Shown: positions 22,349-33,536, numbered from the stretch's first letter. The stretch is 64,000 nucleotides of DNA from Yponomeuta sedellus (GCA_934045075.1 OW203724.1:1852501-1916500), one strand, 5' to 3'. The notes: generated by a model not told the origin, from the sequence alone. Made by a program: numbers and translations.

Positions 22349-22615
22349 TTCAACTAAATTGCAGCAAAAACCATAACCTGTTGGAGTATAGAGTTGCGCA
22401 GACGATGTGGAAGCTATTAGCTGAAGGATTAAACGTTTATTTCGAATTAAACAGACTTTTATTTGCAACAACAATATTAAGTTACTATTTTATAACAGAT
22501 TCGTTTTGACATAAACATTTTCAAACAATGTTGCTAAGCAACACATAGACATGATGACACTTTATGGTCAACATCCATGCAGGTCGTACTGCTTGGTTTG
22601 CAGCCTCCTTCAACA

Positions 22616-23090
22616 CTTTTTAATACAAGGTCTTAGCTCGATCTGTATTTTTACTAAATGGGAAGAAGAAACGTAACGTCAATATGGACGTCGTTACGGA
22701 TTCTATTCTGAAGTATGCTTCAGGAGGCCCATGGGCCTTCAGGAAGAAATCTGAGACGGAGTATTATGTTGACGTTGACGAATATAATTGTAAATTAACT
22801 ATTTTGTATAAAAAGGTTTGCTTTTTAAATTATTGTTACTAATTTTGATAAAACATTATTTGAAACTTATATACAAAGCAATTTATTTTAATTAATTACA
22901 TGATTTAATCCAAGGTGTCTTATTTTTTCAACGTTTTTATCGATATCGATTGAGAGTTAGGCTCATCCCTAGTCGGTAGCGTTTGACAGTAGGGCCTGTA
23001 CGCAACTTGAAATCGGTGCATTGATAAACGTAGTGCCATCTCTTTTTTTCTTATGGAAGGTTGGTTAACGAAAGCAGGACAGCATTTCTG
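22616..23090 (+). repeat. Innermost left-arm segment
   Basis: This is the mirror of 25557-25990. It contains the block CCGTAAGAAAAAAAGAGATGG-like sequence (minus, ~23040-23060), which also occurs at 25592 and 61465, and an ATCGATATCGAT box at 22940. Non-coding. Confidence 0.8.
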
Positions 23091-23689
23091 CGAAGTTACT
23101 GCTACCCCTTGCAGCGTGTCTTTACATTTTGTATTACCTACCGCACACGAACGGAAATTTTCGTTCGGAAACCGTGCGTGTGCGGCCAGCCTTATTGTTC
23201 CTATTCTGAGGTCCCCACATCGTCCCACAGAACAATTAAACAATGGAATAAGCAAGGGGTCCGACCGTAGATAGAGTAGAATTAGAGATCAAGGCACAGT
23301 GTAACCGATTTCACGTCGGTGAATATTATTTGTTTGTGTGCGTGAATATTGCCACAATAAAAGTGAATTGCCATAATGTGGGATAAAATATTTTAGTCGT
23401 TCATAGTCCATGAATAAAAATGCAGATTAAGTTTTGAATTTTATTAATCATACAACATGTCTGACAATTGTTTGTAAAACGTAGCAAACGTTTAATAAAC
23501 AATTGTCATTTTGTATAATTAAAAACACGTTTATTTTACGTTTAAATTTTACAATTTAAGGCGCTTAGGGACGCTATCTAGGACCACCAATGGAATACAA
23601 TCATAAACTGTATTATTAATACGTTTTTTTCATATAAAAATTCACGATATATATATTCTTTCGAAGACTACCTCAGACCACCAAAATGT
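23091..23689. other. Left part of the spacer of the giant inverted repeat
   Basis: 23110-23196 repeats sequence found at 6354-6430. A short inverted repeat TGACAATTGTTT / AAACAATTGTCA lies at 23461-23507. No exon recognised. Confidence 0.5.
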
Positions 23690-24432
23690 ACTTTTTGTCG
23701 AAATGTAGAGAGCATATTCGAGCATTTGATGTAGGTGACCAGTTCTCTCTTCTAAATGCTAGCACCCATTTTTCCAGAACAGGACTATTTTGAAGAAATC
23801 TGGAATAGAAACATTGCTAATATTAATAAATATTGTAATAAATTAAAATATAATAAGTAATAACTTTAGTATTCCTTATTATTCGCGATACTCATACATA
23901 GTTGTATATCAAACGGGTCGATTATTTATTAGGTAAATAAGGTTATTACGTTTTACCTAATTAACAATCGCGGCTTCGCGGCTAGACGGTATTGTACGAG
24001 ATTCATTGATACAAATTCAAATATGAATTCTATACTGAATTCAAGGGCACATTGCTTGCGGCAGAATGCACAAAAAGACTTGACCGAAAGGGTTCTTGCG
24101 ATAAATTCGAGCTGACACATTGTCTGCTGAGTGGAATGAATGCTGAAAAATTATATGGGCAACAAGCCGCAAGTCTATCTATTCATCTTTATACATGTGC
24201 TTAATTATTATATTTGTATATGTTTATGTTTATAATTATTGTACATATTAATACATAGTTTAATTTTAAAAATATATATTTGACAATAAAATATCACCTC
24301 ACCGTTTGTGACTACCCCCATCTTCTCCACGTCACCTGTTGGTTGGCTAGAATAAAATACTATTTAGTATTAAGCCCGCCAATTGTACAATCTTTACAGG
24401 TACAATAAAGAATTTAATAATAATAATAATGT
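23690..24432 (+). mobile_element. 3' end of a LINE
   Basis: RPPKCTFCRNVESIFEHL at 23690 resembles the C-terminal C..C...H cluster that follows RT in many LINE ORF2 proteins. Downstream is an AT-rich 3' UTR with AAGCCCGCCAATTGTAC and a tail of AATAAT repeats ending at about 24432. The CCGCCAATTGTA motif recurs in the 3' ends at 30440 and 53750. Confidence 0.55.
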
Positions 24433-24600
24433 TTTACATTTATTTTGCATGTACGATCCAGGGGCAGAAATCGTACGTAAACATACGACTTTTTTTAGAT
24501 TTCATTCAACCAAAGTACTAATACCAACATAGCACGTCACTATTTATTCTTTTACTTACTAAGTACCAACCCTTAAGGTAAATGTAACTAATGTTAGACG

Positions 24601-24831
24601 TTGCTGGTTACTCGTATTTGTGACTCAGATTATGAACGCTGCTTCAGTTCAGTCAATCTTATTAAAACAAAGATCCCAAATAGGCTGAGCAATGAAACTG
24701 TAAACGGCATACTTTTGGCAAAACAACATATTAAGCGCTATGGGTGTTGCATGGATTTTTCTCCAACAAGAGAAATGTTAAATAATATTAACATTACAGT
24801 AAAACCCTTTACGGGGATAAATAAAACCTAA
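24601..24831 (+). pseudogene. hAT transposase C-terminal fragment in the spacer
   Basis: The frame reads DYERCFSSVNLIKTKIPNRL, then SNETVNGILL and KQHI, matching the ERxFS...K...RNRL....L.GLL pattern of hAT dimerisation domains. It ends at a stop at 24831, and a possible AATAAA lies near 24872. No zinc finger or catalytic region was found upstream. It belongs to a different hAT family from the fragment at 5496. Confidence 0.72.
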
Positions 24832-24832
24832 A

Positions 24833-25556
24833 AATTGTGTGTTTATGTTTAATCGATTGTTTACTTTAAAGTAATAAAACAAAGGATTTGAAAACGTACT
24901 GTTTTTTTAGCAGCCTTCTTAAAGAATACTACTTTTTATTTACCCGTCGTACGATCGCTTATTCAAAACGTCTGCCAACACGGTCATCACGTAATGATCG
25001 GGATTTTCGACATAAACGGATGGCAACATTTTTTTACTCTTCGGTTTTTTAGGTTAGAAAAGTAAATTCTATTAAATTGCTTTTCTTACGGACTAGTTGC
25101 AAAGCTACTAGTTGAAACTTAACTAAAATACTCAACACAAGGCAACTTTGGGCTTAACACTAATTGAAACACAATCATTACTTACCTATGAAAGGAAACT
25201 TCCCCCAAAACTCTTTCTTGACGATTTCTGCATACGAGTACACTACAATTCACCATACTATCTCTATTTAGGTCACTTTTAATATATCATTTCACAAATA
25301 CACGATTGCTCTTCGAAACGGCTAGAGTAGCGTTAAATATGATTACCTTCATTTTCAAATTAAATCTTGTCGTTTGTTTGCCTCCAGAAACGTCAACTTG
25401 ACAGCTTGACACTGGGGGCAAACAAAAAAGTAGTTACACTTTTGCTGTTTATTCTATCTCTTTCTCACCCATGATCGCTACGAAGTTTGTTTCATTTAAA
25501 ACTTGTATTTATGCGCTGTGGCTTGCTCTATAGTTTTACTCCCTCTACGTGTCCGA
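24833..25556. other. Right part of the spacer, no gene seen
   Basis: AT-rich sequence without recognised coding exons or TIRs. Confidence 0.4.
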
Positions 25557-26024
25557 CAGTAATGCTGTCCTGCTTTCGCTAACGAACATTCCGTAAGAAA
25601 AAAAGAGATGGCACTACGTTTATCAATGCACCGATTTCAAGGTGCGTACAGGCCCTACTCTCAAACGCTACCGACTAGGGATGAGCCTAACTCTCAATCG
25701 ATATCGATAGAAACGTTGAAAAAATGAAGACACCTTGAAATAAATCATGTAATTAATTAATTTAAATTGCATTGTATATAAGTTTTAAATCAATGTTTCA
25801 TCAAAATAATTTTAAAAGTAACACTTTTTTATCCAAAATAGTTTATTTACAATTATATTCGTCAACGTCAACATAATACTCGGTCTCGGATTTCTTGCTG
25901 AAGGCCTATGCTTCAGAAAAAAATCTGTGACGACGTATTATATTGACGTTACGTTTCTTCTTCACATTTAGTAAAAATACAGATCGAGCTCAGACCTTGT
26001 ATTAAAAGTTTATTGAACAAGTTA

Positions 26025-26324
26025 TCAAAGCTTAATATCTATATTTATCTTGCAATGAAGTTTGAAAAGGAAAATACTATTGCTAATATTAGGTAAATCC
26101 ATCTTCGACCGCAATCTGTCGCTAATAGTTGCCGGCAAAACGTATTTAATTATCACAATATTATATTGCAAGTAATAATTCAGTAATTCGATGGATGCGG
26201 TAATTTGATATGTCATGTGATGAATTCTGATATTAAAATACGTTTCGTTGACAGATTTTAGACAATAGATAAGGGTGGTCATCAACGAAGGAATTTTAAA
26301 ACGGATGACTATAAGTATCATCAA
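26025..26324 (-). other. Unrecognised 99-codon open frame in the right arm
   Basis: The frame includes IRIHHMTYQITASIELLNYY and PATISDRLRSKMDLPNISNS. The left-arm copy shares the first motif but is broken. Nucleotide identity of the arms alone would conserve the peptide, so this does not prove coding. It may be an exon of whatever gene the ancestral repeat carried. Confidence 0.3.
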
Positions 26325-27030
26325 CTACGTCAGTCTGCAGTAAATTTGATCAAGAAAGAAGAATATGAACGTGGCATTGGCAGATAACAGACATTTTTGC
26401 TCACTTCCCATGTTCAGTACTGACCTGAAAATAAAAAGAAACTTTTAATAAAGGCGTAACTACAAAAAAGAGCTGCTTAAGTAATAAAATATTCCACTTT
26501 TAAACACTTTCGTTTTAGATCTCTTTATAAAAGCTATTTGGGTTACAAGCTACGTCCATTATTGACTGAACCTGATAAGTAATTACGTACTTTGAAGTAA
26601 GGTACAATTTGCATCTATATAGTCAGATATTTTTTGCAATAAGGTGATCACCACATAATTAAGTAAGTAAAAGTAAGTAAAAAAGTGTTTATTGGAGCAA
26701 ATAAAATCAATACACTCTTAAGTAACAATAATATTATATAGTAAGTAAGTGATTTACACATTTTAATGCGACTTCCAACACCTAAACTAGGATTAACCTG
26801 TATCTTAGGAGTTGGAGCTCTTTCGACGAGTGACTTACATCATACATAACATATCACTATACTTAAAATGATAAAGGGTAAGCTTAAAACTGTGTAGGAA
26901 TTAAAACAAAGTTAATGACTTTGCATTTCTTGACTCAACCTAACCCTACGACTGTGTCTTGGGATCGATACATAAATTATCAATTAGGGAGGTCGGAGGA
27001 AAAAAAAAAAAAAGTTATAATAATCTAAGC

Positions 27031-30000
27031 ATAATTTTAACTAAGTTCACTGCATAATATTTGTTATAAGTAGTTTCTTTAAGTATATTATCTATTTTAC
27101 GTATTTATAATATTGTATATATTGTATATCTTATATTTTTTTTTAATATGCAACAGCAACAGACTGACAGCGGTGACGAGGGTGATCTCTACCAATCCTT
27201 TTCTTCTTCCTCAGATGGTTTGAGCAGAAGCGATAGCTTTCATAGTATACCCTCGCTAGCTGACACACTAGATTCTCATTTCTCTTCAGTTAAGAAAAAC
27301 TTCAATATTGTCCATATTAACGCACAAAGTATTCCGGCACATTTTCCTGACATGCTCGCCTCTTTTCAATGTAAAAATATTCATGCCATTCTTGTATCTG
27401 AGTCCTGGCTCAAACCGTGTCTACCTTCTACGTCTTACTCCCTGCCAGGATTTCAACTCATCAGAAACGACCGCGTAAACGGTCGTGGTGGTGGTGTTGC
27501 AATTTATCTTCGGGCCCACATTCCCTACTCCATTATCAGCATGTCAGCCCAGCCCCCTCTTTCCAATGCAGGTGAACATTTATTTCTAGAACTTATGTTA
27601 ACCCACACCAAAATTTTACTTGGCGTTTATTATAGCCCCTCCCTTCAAGTAAACTTTTTTAAGTCATTCGAGAAGCTGCTTGAAGATCTTACTCCATCTT
27701 ATAGTCATACTATTATTATGGGTGACTTCAATACATGCCTCCTTAAGAATGACACCCGATCAACGACTTTGACCTCCCTTTTTCGCTCGAGCAACATGTA
27801 CGTCCCACCTCTTAGTGCCACTCACAATTTTCCGAACAGTACTCCGTCCCTTCTCGATCTCATTGCAGTATCATCTTCCAATCATGTTGCTCTGCATGGC
27901 CAATGCTCCGCCGACGCATTCTCATATCACGATTTGTTATTCCTATCATATAAAATTCGTCCCCCAAAAGCGAAGCCGAGAATTCTTCTCCAACGCAACT
28001 TTGGTGGCATGGACCGCAGTAAGCTCTTAGACGATGCGTCTAAAATTGACTGGTCACTTGTTATCAGTAGGGAGACCGTCGATGAGCAAGTCGAAATGTT
28101 CAATTTACTTCTCACGCAGCTGTATGATGTCCACGCTCCTGTTCGAGCTGTTAAGATGAAACATCTACCGGCACCATGGCTAACGGATGAGATCAAGTCT
28201 CTCTTATGTAAAAAATCTCAGGCCAAATCTAGATTTAAATCTCGGCCAACTGACTTAAACAGGGAAAAGTATGCGCTCATTCGAAATCGCTGCAATAAGG
28301 TGTGTAGGGATGCACAACGACGCCACATTCACAAATCTGTTGAAAATGGAGATCCAGCTAAAGTTTGGAAATTCCTTCGATCTTTAGGAGTTGGAAACTC
28401 TCGTCAAGATTCTATCCCAAAAGATTTAAACATTGATTTATTAAATCAATATTTTTCCTCTGCGTCTGCCATTGATGGAGCTAAAAAATCTGAAACACTT
28501 AATCTCATTTCCTCAGTTCCAACTCCTGATCATTCTTCTTTTAGTCTGAGTCAATTTTCGGATTGTGATGTTAAGAAAAACATCATCTCTATCACGTCTA
28601 ACGCAGTTGGTTGTGATAATATCAGCCGTAACATGTTGATACCGATTCTGGACATAATTGCGCCGATAATAACCAAAATCCTAAATAAATCAATCTCCTC
28701 TGGGATATTTCCGAAAACGTGGAAGGAAGCCCAAATCACCCCACTACCTAAAAACTCCAACCCTTCTTCCTTCTCCGAGTATCGGCCTATATCCATCCTG
28801 CCATTCCTGTCCAAAGTCCTTGAACGTCTTGTCCATTCCCAGTTAAGTTATTTCCTTACAAAAAACAATCTCCTCAATCCTCTCCAATCAGGTTTCCGTC
28901 CCGCACATAGCACTGTTACGGCGCTTATTAAAATAACGGACGACATGCGTTTGGGGATGGAGGAAGGGCAGTTGACAGTTCTGTCGCTGCTCGACTTCAG
29001 CAACGCTTTCAATGCCGTCGATTTCGACATTTTGTTGGCGTTGCTTTGTTCTCTTAACATATCTCCAACGGTAATTGACTGGTTTCGTAGTTATCTACAC
29101 GGACGCCGGCAACGTATTCGTATTGATGATTCTTTCTCCGAATGGTGCGGAACATCTGCCGGTGTCCCGCAAGGTGGCGTGTTGTCTCCACTTCTCTTTG
29201 CAATTTTCATTAACAGTATCTCCCACAAGTTATCTTCTTCCTACCACCTTTATGCAGACGATCTTCAAATATATACACAAGCTCCACTGAACCAACTTCA
29301 TTCAGCAATAAATGTAACAAATAGTGACCTTGCGCATATTCTGGATTGGAGTGTGGCACATGGACTGAATGTAAATCCAAAAAAAACCCAAGTTATAATT
29401 ATTGGTAGTCCCCGATTTATCTCCAGAGTTGATGTGAGTTCCTTACCACCTATCCTGTTTGATGGTATACCCATACCGTTCAGTTCAGTGGTAAAAAATC
29501 TGGGGATCTTGTTTGACACTACCTTATCATGGGTTCCTCAGTTGGAAATGGTAAGTCGGAAGATGTTTGCATCCGCAGGTTCACTTCGGCGTCTCAGCAA
29601 TTTCCTTCCTACGGCTACCAAAGTTGTGTTGGCTCAGTCTCTCCTTTTACCGATTCTCGACTACGCTGACATCTGCTATCTAGACCTCACAGAGGAGCAA
29701 CTAAATAAGCTTGAGCGTCTCCAAAACTTTTGTATCCGGTTCATATTTGGTTTACGCAAATATGACCATATTTCTGAATATCGAACTAAGCTCAAGTGGC
29801 TCCCCATTCGTCTCCGCCGGAATGCTCACATTCTTTCTCTCCTCTATTGCACTCTGTTCAACCCAGCTACCCCATCCTACCTCAAAGAGCGTTTCGAGTT
29901 TCTCCATTCTTCCCATAGCCTGACTCTTCGCTCATCCCAAAACCTTCTCCTCAAAACTCCCATCCACAGAACAAAATTTTATGGGTCCTCTTTCACGGTT

Positions 30001-30530
30001 CAGGCAGTCCATTTATGGAATGATCTGCCCGTGGAAGTGAGAAAAGCAAAGTCCTTGGCTTGTTTTAAGGCGCTGGTGAAATCCCACTATCTCACTGGAT
30101 AAACTGGAAAACTGTTGCTTATTAAATATGTATTAATTGTATAAGTATTTATTTATAGGTATTTATGTATATTATTATTTAAGTATATGTTGCTTACCTA
30201 TATGTATTTAATTGGATATGTATTTATTTTTTAGGTGTCTATGTATATTATTATTTAAATATATGTACATTATATCGTAGGTAATTATAAGCTATTATAT
30301 TCTCGCACTCCCTTGCTGTTTGTTTTCAATATATTTTCGATTTAATTATTTATGTACATGCACCACGTACCGACTATATTCTTCATGCAATCCACTCCAT
30401 CCAAAGGTTGTCTGGAAGAGATCGCTCTTAGCGATAAGACCGCCAATTGTATAACATTACTTAGATTTAAGAATCATGGTTGTAATATTTTTCTGGTTGT
30501 GCAATAAAGAGTTCTCTCTCTCTCTCTCTC
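27031..30530 (+). mobile_element. Single-ORF LINE (LINE-1) inserted in the 3' UTR of LINE-2
   Basis: It is bounded by TCTAAGC at 27024-27030 and TCTAAGC at 30529-30535, a plausible 5-7 bp target duplication. It has a ~117-bp 5' leader, one ORF (27148-30102) and a 3' UTR with GCGATAAGACCGCCAATTGT and GCAATAAAGAG. The tail is a CT microsatellite. No ORF1 was found. Confidence 0.78.
27148..30102 (+). CDS. LINE-1 endonuclease-reverse transcriptase, 984 aa
   Basis: This enzyme nicks the target and copies its RNA into it. Residues ~52-280 form the apurinic-type endonuclease: IVHINAQS (Asn), VSESWL (Glu), YYSPS (Tyr), IMGDFNT (Asp/Asn) and FSYHDLLFL (final His). RT follows with PLPKNSNPSSFSEYRPIS, LNPLQSGFRPAHST, LLDFSNAFNAVD, AGVPQGGVLSPLLF and the catalytic YADD near residue 705. 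The C-terminal region aligns with LINE tails (LERLQNFCIRFIFGLRK). It starts at a true ATG and has no internal stop. The single ORF and CCGCC-type tail suggest a jockey/CR1-like group; the clade is not certain. Confidence 0.93.
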   Translation: MQQQQTDSGDEGDLYQSFSSSSDGLSRSDSFHSIPSLADTLDSHFSSVKKNFNIVHINAQSIPAHFPDMLASFQCKNIHAILVSESWLKPCLPSTSYSLPGFQLIRNDRVNGRGGGVAIYLRAHIPYSIISMSAQPPLSNAGEHLFLELMLTHTKILLGVYYSPSLQVNFFKSFEKLLEDLTPSYSHTIIMGDFNTCLLKNDTRSTTLTSLFRSSNMYVPPLSATHNFPNSTPSLLDLIAVSSSNHVALHGQCSADAFSYHDLLFLSYKIRPPKAKPRILLQRNFGGMDRSKLLDDASKIDWSLVISRETVDEQVEMFNLLLTQLYDVHAPVRAVKMKHLPAPWLTDEIKSLLCKKSQAKSRFKSRPTDLNREKYALIRNRCNKVCRDAQRRHIHKSVENGDPAKVWKFLRSLGVGNSRQDSIPKDLNIDLLNQYFSSASAIDGAKKSETLNLISSVPTPDHSSFSLSQFSDCDVKKNIISITSNAVGCDNISRNMLIPILDIIAPIITKILNKSISSGIFPKTWKEAQITPLPKNSNPSSFSEYRPISILPFLSKVLERLVHSQLSYFLTKNNLLNPLQSGFRPAHSTVTALIKITDDMRLGMEEGQLTVLSLLDFSNAFNAVDFDILLALLCSLNISPTVIDWFRSYLHGRRQRIRIDDSFSEWCGTSAGVPQGGVLSPLLFAIFINSISHKLSSSYHLYADDLQIYTQAPLNQLHSAINVTNSDLAHILDWSVAHGLNVNPKKTQVIIIGSPRFISRVDVSSLPPILFDGIPIPFSSVVKNLGILFDTTLSWVPQLEMVSRKMFASAGSLRRLSNFLPTATKVVLAQSLLLPILDYADICYLDLTEEQLNKLERLQNFCIRFIFGLRKYDHISEYRTKLKWLPIRLRRNAHILSLLYCTLFNPATPSYLKERFEFLHSSHSLTLRSSQNLLLKTPIHRTKFYGSSFTVQAVHLWNDLPVEVRKAKSLACFKALVKSHYLTG

Positions 30531-30614
30531 TAAGCTAAAAGCTAAACGTATATTTGTGTAGGGCGAATATTTGTGTTATTTAAAATAAAATAAAAAAAAA
30601 AACGGGAAATAATA

Positions 30615-33536
30615 TCAGCTGTATATAGAAAGTAAGTTCTCTGTATCCAAGTATGACAAAGTTAATAGCCATGCTTTTGTTTTTTGTTTGACCTCATAAG
30701 TTAAAAGAGGATGAATGAGTAATTTTTTGTTGACTATATTATATATCCGAGGACTAATAAAAAAATTGTGTTTGGCGGCTGAGCTAGTATGGTGGGGGAA
30801 AGTCTGACAGACCCGATCTTTTCTCCGTTTATCCGTTTTATATGGGTCAAATGGCATTGAGCTGTGCTTACGTAGTATGCAATTTAGCACAAAGAGCTGT
30901 CTCACAGTGAGTACCTGTGTGTCCGCATATAAAAGAGAGGTAGAATATCTAAATGGTTTCCTGGTCATGACTTTGAGGACAGCCCTCTGTGCTCTTTCTA
31001 AGGGAAGAAGTAGGGTTTTAGCGGCCCCACCCCAAGCTGCAATGCAATAAGTTAAGATAGACTGAGCTAACGCATAGTACACACTAATAATGGTTTCAAA
31101 ACTAACAGAGTTTCTAAGTCTTTTAAATACAAATATAAGTTTCCGACACCGTCCGGTCAGATTTTTTATCTGTTTTTTCCAGGACAGTGCCGGATCAAGA
31201 GTTATTCCGAGATATTTGATATTGTCAGTTACTTCTAAACTAAGACAATCACAGGTAGGTTGTGACTGGCCACACAAGTGAGCCCTAATATTAAGTTCAA
31301 AGGAGTCTAAAGTACATGCACGAAAACAAAAAGGCAAACATTTGGTCTTTTCAACATTTAGAGTTAGCAGGTTTTGAGATAGCCAATCCATCACAATTGT
31401 AAGTGCTGATTCAGCACGTTTACAAGTCTCAGTCCAGTTCGAGCCCTGAATCAAGAGTACTGTGTCGTCTGCATACGTTATGATATTGCAGTCAGGTATG
31501 GTCAAATTACAAAGTTGATCTAAATATATTATGAAAAGGGTTGGGCCAAGGATAGACCCTTGCGGAACGCCGTACTCTAAAGCGCACTCATCACTGAAGA
31601 ATTCATTAATTTTTACTGTTTGTGTTCGGTCCAAGAGATAGTCACGGAAGATGTCCAAGGCTACTCCTCTTATTCCAATAGCTTCCAGTTTGTTTAGAAG
31701 GAGGGGAACAGAGACAGTGTCAAATGCCTTAGAAAGGTCGAGGAAAACGCCCATACACTTTCTTTTGCCGTCTAAAACCTTTGAAACAGTTGTGGTTAAT
31801 TCAATAACTGCATCTTCAGTGGATCTGCCCCTTCTAAATCCGTATTGGTTTTCTGATATTATACTGTTATTCTCAAGATAAAGGGTAAGTCTGTTATTAA
31901 GTGCCTTTTCCAAAACCTTAGATAAGGTGCTCAAAACAGATATTGGTCTATAGTTATTGACACTGTCTCTGTCCCCGCTTTTGTGGATGGGATGGACTAC
32001 TGCCTTTTTAAAAGTAGTAGGAAAGATACCTGATCTAAAGGAAAGGTTACATATATGTGTGATAACTGGAACTATTTTGAGGCGAACTGATTTAAGTACT
32101 ATGGCGGATATGCCATCATGACCTACGGAACAATCGGATCGAAGTCCTTTAATTATATCGTCTATCTCACAGCAGTCCACCTCTGTCAGTGCAAAAGAAT
32201 TAATTTGAGTAGGTTGAAAAAATTTTAGGGCGTGCTTAGATGGGTTAATTTTTCTGGCCAGGTTTTTTCCAATATTTGCGAAAAAATTATTTACTGTGTT
32301 TAGTGACATGAGAGGTTCAGTACTCAAATTCAGTAGTTCAAGGGGGGGTGAAGACTTAGAATTTATATTGCTAATGTTTTTTATTATTTCCCAAGTAGCT
32401 TTAGGATTCCGTTTTACTTTTTCTAGTTCAGCCTGCTCATATATCTGTTTGACACGCCTCAAGAGATTAGTGCAAAAGTTGCGGTACCTAGTAAAAGTGG
32501 TTTTTAGGACAGTATTGTCAGGATCTTTTTTATGCTTGCGGTGTAACTGATCTCGGTTTCTGGAACATCTTAATAGACCAGGAGTAATCCACGGTTTTAT
32601 TATAACTTTCCTACGCGGTATCTTTAATATAGTAGAATGGACCCTTATAACCTTGGAAAGACTGGTAACTAACAGATCAGCTGCCTCGTTGGCATCCTGT
32701 GTAATTAAAATACTAGCAAAGTCCGTGTTATTTATTTCGTGTGTTAAGGCCGGGTAATCTATTTTAGTATGAGTTTTTATAGGTTTAGGCCTTTGCGTCT
32801 TAGTGCTTAAAGCGAGTAGAACAGGGCTATGGTCAGTAACACAGTTATCAAGTATTAAAGTGATGGACTGATGGCTAGATTTAAGTATTACATGGTCCAG
32901 ACAGGCCGTCTGTCGGGTAGGGAGATTATGTGTAGGTAGAAGTCCATGCGATGCTACTAAGTTTAAGTATTCGTCCTGCTGGCTACTCGAGGAATGGGGG
33001 CTAATATTTATGTTTAAATCACCTATTAAGGCAATATTAGTGTAGCTAGATAAAGACGTCAGAGTATTATTTAGGCTGTTGAGAAAATTACTGGTAACCT
33101 GATTAGATGGTGATCTGTAAATAGCAACAATAGCGAGGTCCGAGTCGGTCTCACATACCATGCAGTTTCCGTCCGAAAACGAGGGGTATACTATTTTATG
33201 TGAAATATTATTAAGCACGTAAATTATTACACCATCATTTTGATTTAAGTTTGAAAGGGAGGCATAAGAAACGTAATCGTCTATCTGGGGTATATTATTT
33301 ACCTTACAGAGCCAGCATTCGGATAGCACAATCACTTCGGGTTTGAATTGCAATCTAGATAAAAGAACTAAAAAACTATCAAAGTTTTTATTTATACTGC
33401 GTATATTCATGTGGAGAATCCTGATCTTTGCATCCGGAGACCCTATGATGTTTTTGCAATCTTCCGGGGAACAAGATAGCGAAGATGCTTTTCCTAGGGA
33501 ATCAATTTCATTTTGAGTATTCTTTAGATTATCCAT
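30615..33536 (-). CDS. LINE-2 ORF2 endonuclease-reverse transcriptase, 973 aa
   Basis: It begins at ATG 33536 (MDNLKNTQNE). The endonuclease spans residues ~35-250 with ILHMNIRSI, VLSECWL, AIYRSPSN, LIGDLNI, CLDHV and TDHSPVLLAL. RT has HPIHKSGDRDSVNNYRPIS, SENQYGFRRGRSTEDA, VFLDLSKAFDTV, YGVPQGSILGPTLF and ITYADDTVLL. The tail has LERAQRAVLKVMTRKPF and LTVRQLF. No stops or shifts are seen. A fragment of the same family lies at 62625-63060. The motifs fit the CR1/jockey side of the LINE tree. Confidence 0.94.
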   Translation of the reverse strand: MDNLKNTQNEIDSLGKASSLSCSPEDCKNIIGSPDAKIRILHMNIRSINKNFDSFLVLLSRLQFKPEVIVLSECWLCKVNNIPQIDDYVSYASLSNLNQNDGVIIYVLNNISHKIVYPSFSDGNCMVCETDSDLAIVAIYRSPSNQVTSNFLNSLNNTLTSLSSYTNIALIGDLNINISPHSSSSQQDEYLNLVASHGLLPTHNLPTRQTACLDHVILKSSHQSITLILDNCVTDHSPVLLALSTKTQRPKPIKTHTKIDYPALTHEINNTDFASILITQDANEAADLLVTSLSKVIRVHSTILKIPRRKVIIKPWITPGLLRCSRNRDQLHRKHKKDPDNTVLKTTFTRYRNFCTNLLRRVKQIYEQAELEKVKRNPKATWEIIKNISNINSKSSPPLELLNLSTEPLMSLNTVNNFFANIGKNLARKINPSKHALKFFQPTQINSFALTEVDCCEIDDIIKGLRSDCSVGHDGISAIVLKSVRLKIVPVITHICNLSFRSGIFPTTFKKAVVHPIHKSGDRDSVNNYRPISVLSTLSKVLEKALNNRLTLYLENNSIISENQYGFRRGRSTEDAVIELTTTVSKVLDGKRKCMGVFLDLSKAFDTVSVPLLLNKLEAIGIRGVALDIFRDYLLDRTQTVKINEFFSDECALEYGVPQGSILGPTLFIIYLDQLCNLTIPDCNIITYADDTVLLIQGSNWTETCKRAESALTIVMDWLSQNLLTLNVEKTKCLPFCFRACTLDSFELNIRAHLCGQSQPTCDCLSLEVTDNIKYLGITLDPALSWKKQIKNLTGRCRKLIFVFKRLRNSVSFETIISVYYALAQSILTYCIAAWGGAAKTLLLPLERAQRAVLKVMTRKPFRYSTSLLYADTQVLTVRQLFVLNCILRKHSSMPFDPYKTDKRRKDRVCQTFPHHTSSAAKHNFFISPRIYNIVNKKLLIHPLLTYEVKQKTKAWLLTLSYLDTENLLSIYS

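Larger units (their letters stand above)
15883..22615 (-). mobile_element. Copia retrotransposon (copia-2) carrying another copia inside
   Basis: The LTRs are 15883-16120 and 22379-22615 (TGTTGGAG...CTTCAACA, ~237 bp). They differ by about four substitutions and one indel. The TSD is CTTTT on both sides. After the 5' LTR comes GGTTATGG, the internal initiator-tRNA-Met (half-tRNA) priming site used by Drosophila copia and unlike copia-1. A purine-rich tract TTAGAGGGCG precedes the 3' LTR. The coding region is cut into gag (right) and pol (left) by copia-3 at 19521-21629. Confidence 0.94.
6892..23090 (+). repeat. Left arm of a giant inverted repeat, split by three insertions
   Basis: The unique arm sequence is in four pieces: 6892-7706, 10094-10511, 15069-15882 and 22616-23090, about 2.5 kb in total. 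Each is the reverse complement of consecutive parts of 25557-36080. Landmarks include GGTCACGTGACAGTGTACAG at 6928 against the right copy near 36040, and GGTGATCACC at 15258 against 26642. The intervening DNA consists of three transposons, each bounded by a target duplication. The inner limit is near CAGGACAGCATTTCTG at 23090. Confidence 0.9.

Noticed and set aside
23975..23985. Second possible Helitron 3' end (CGCGGCTTCGCGGCTAG)
   Set aside because: The hairpin directly abuts CTAG with no usual gap, and the sequence lies inside a LINE 3' region; evidence too thin to annotate.
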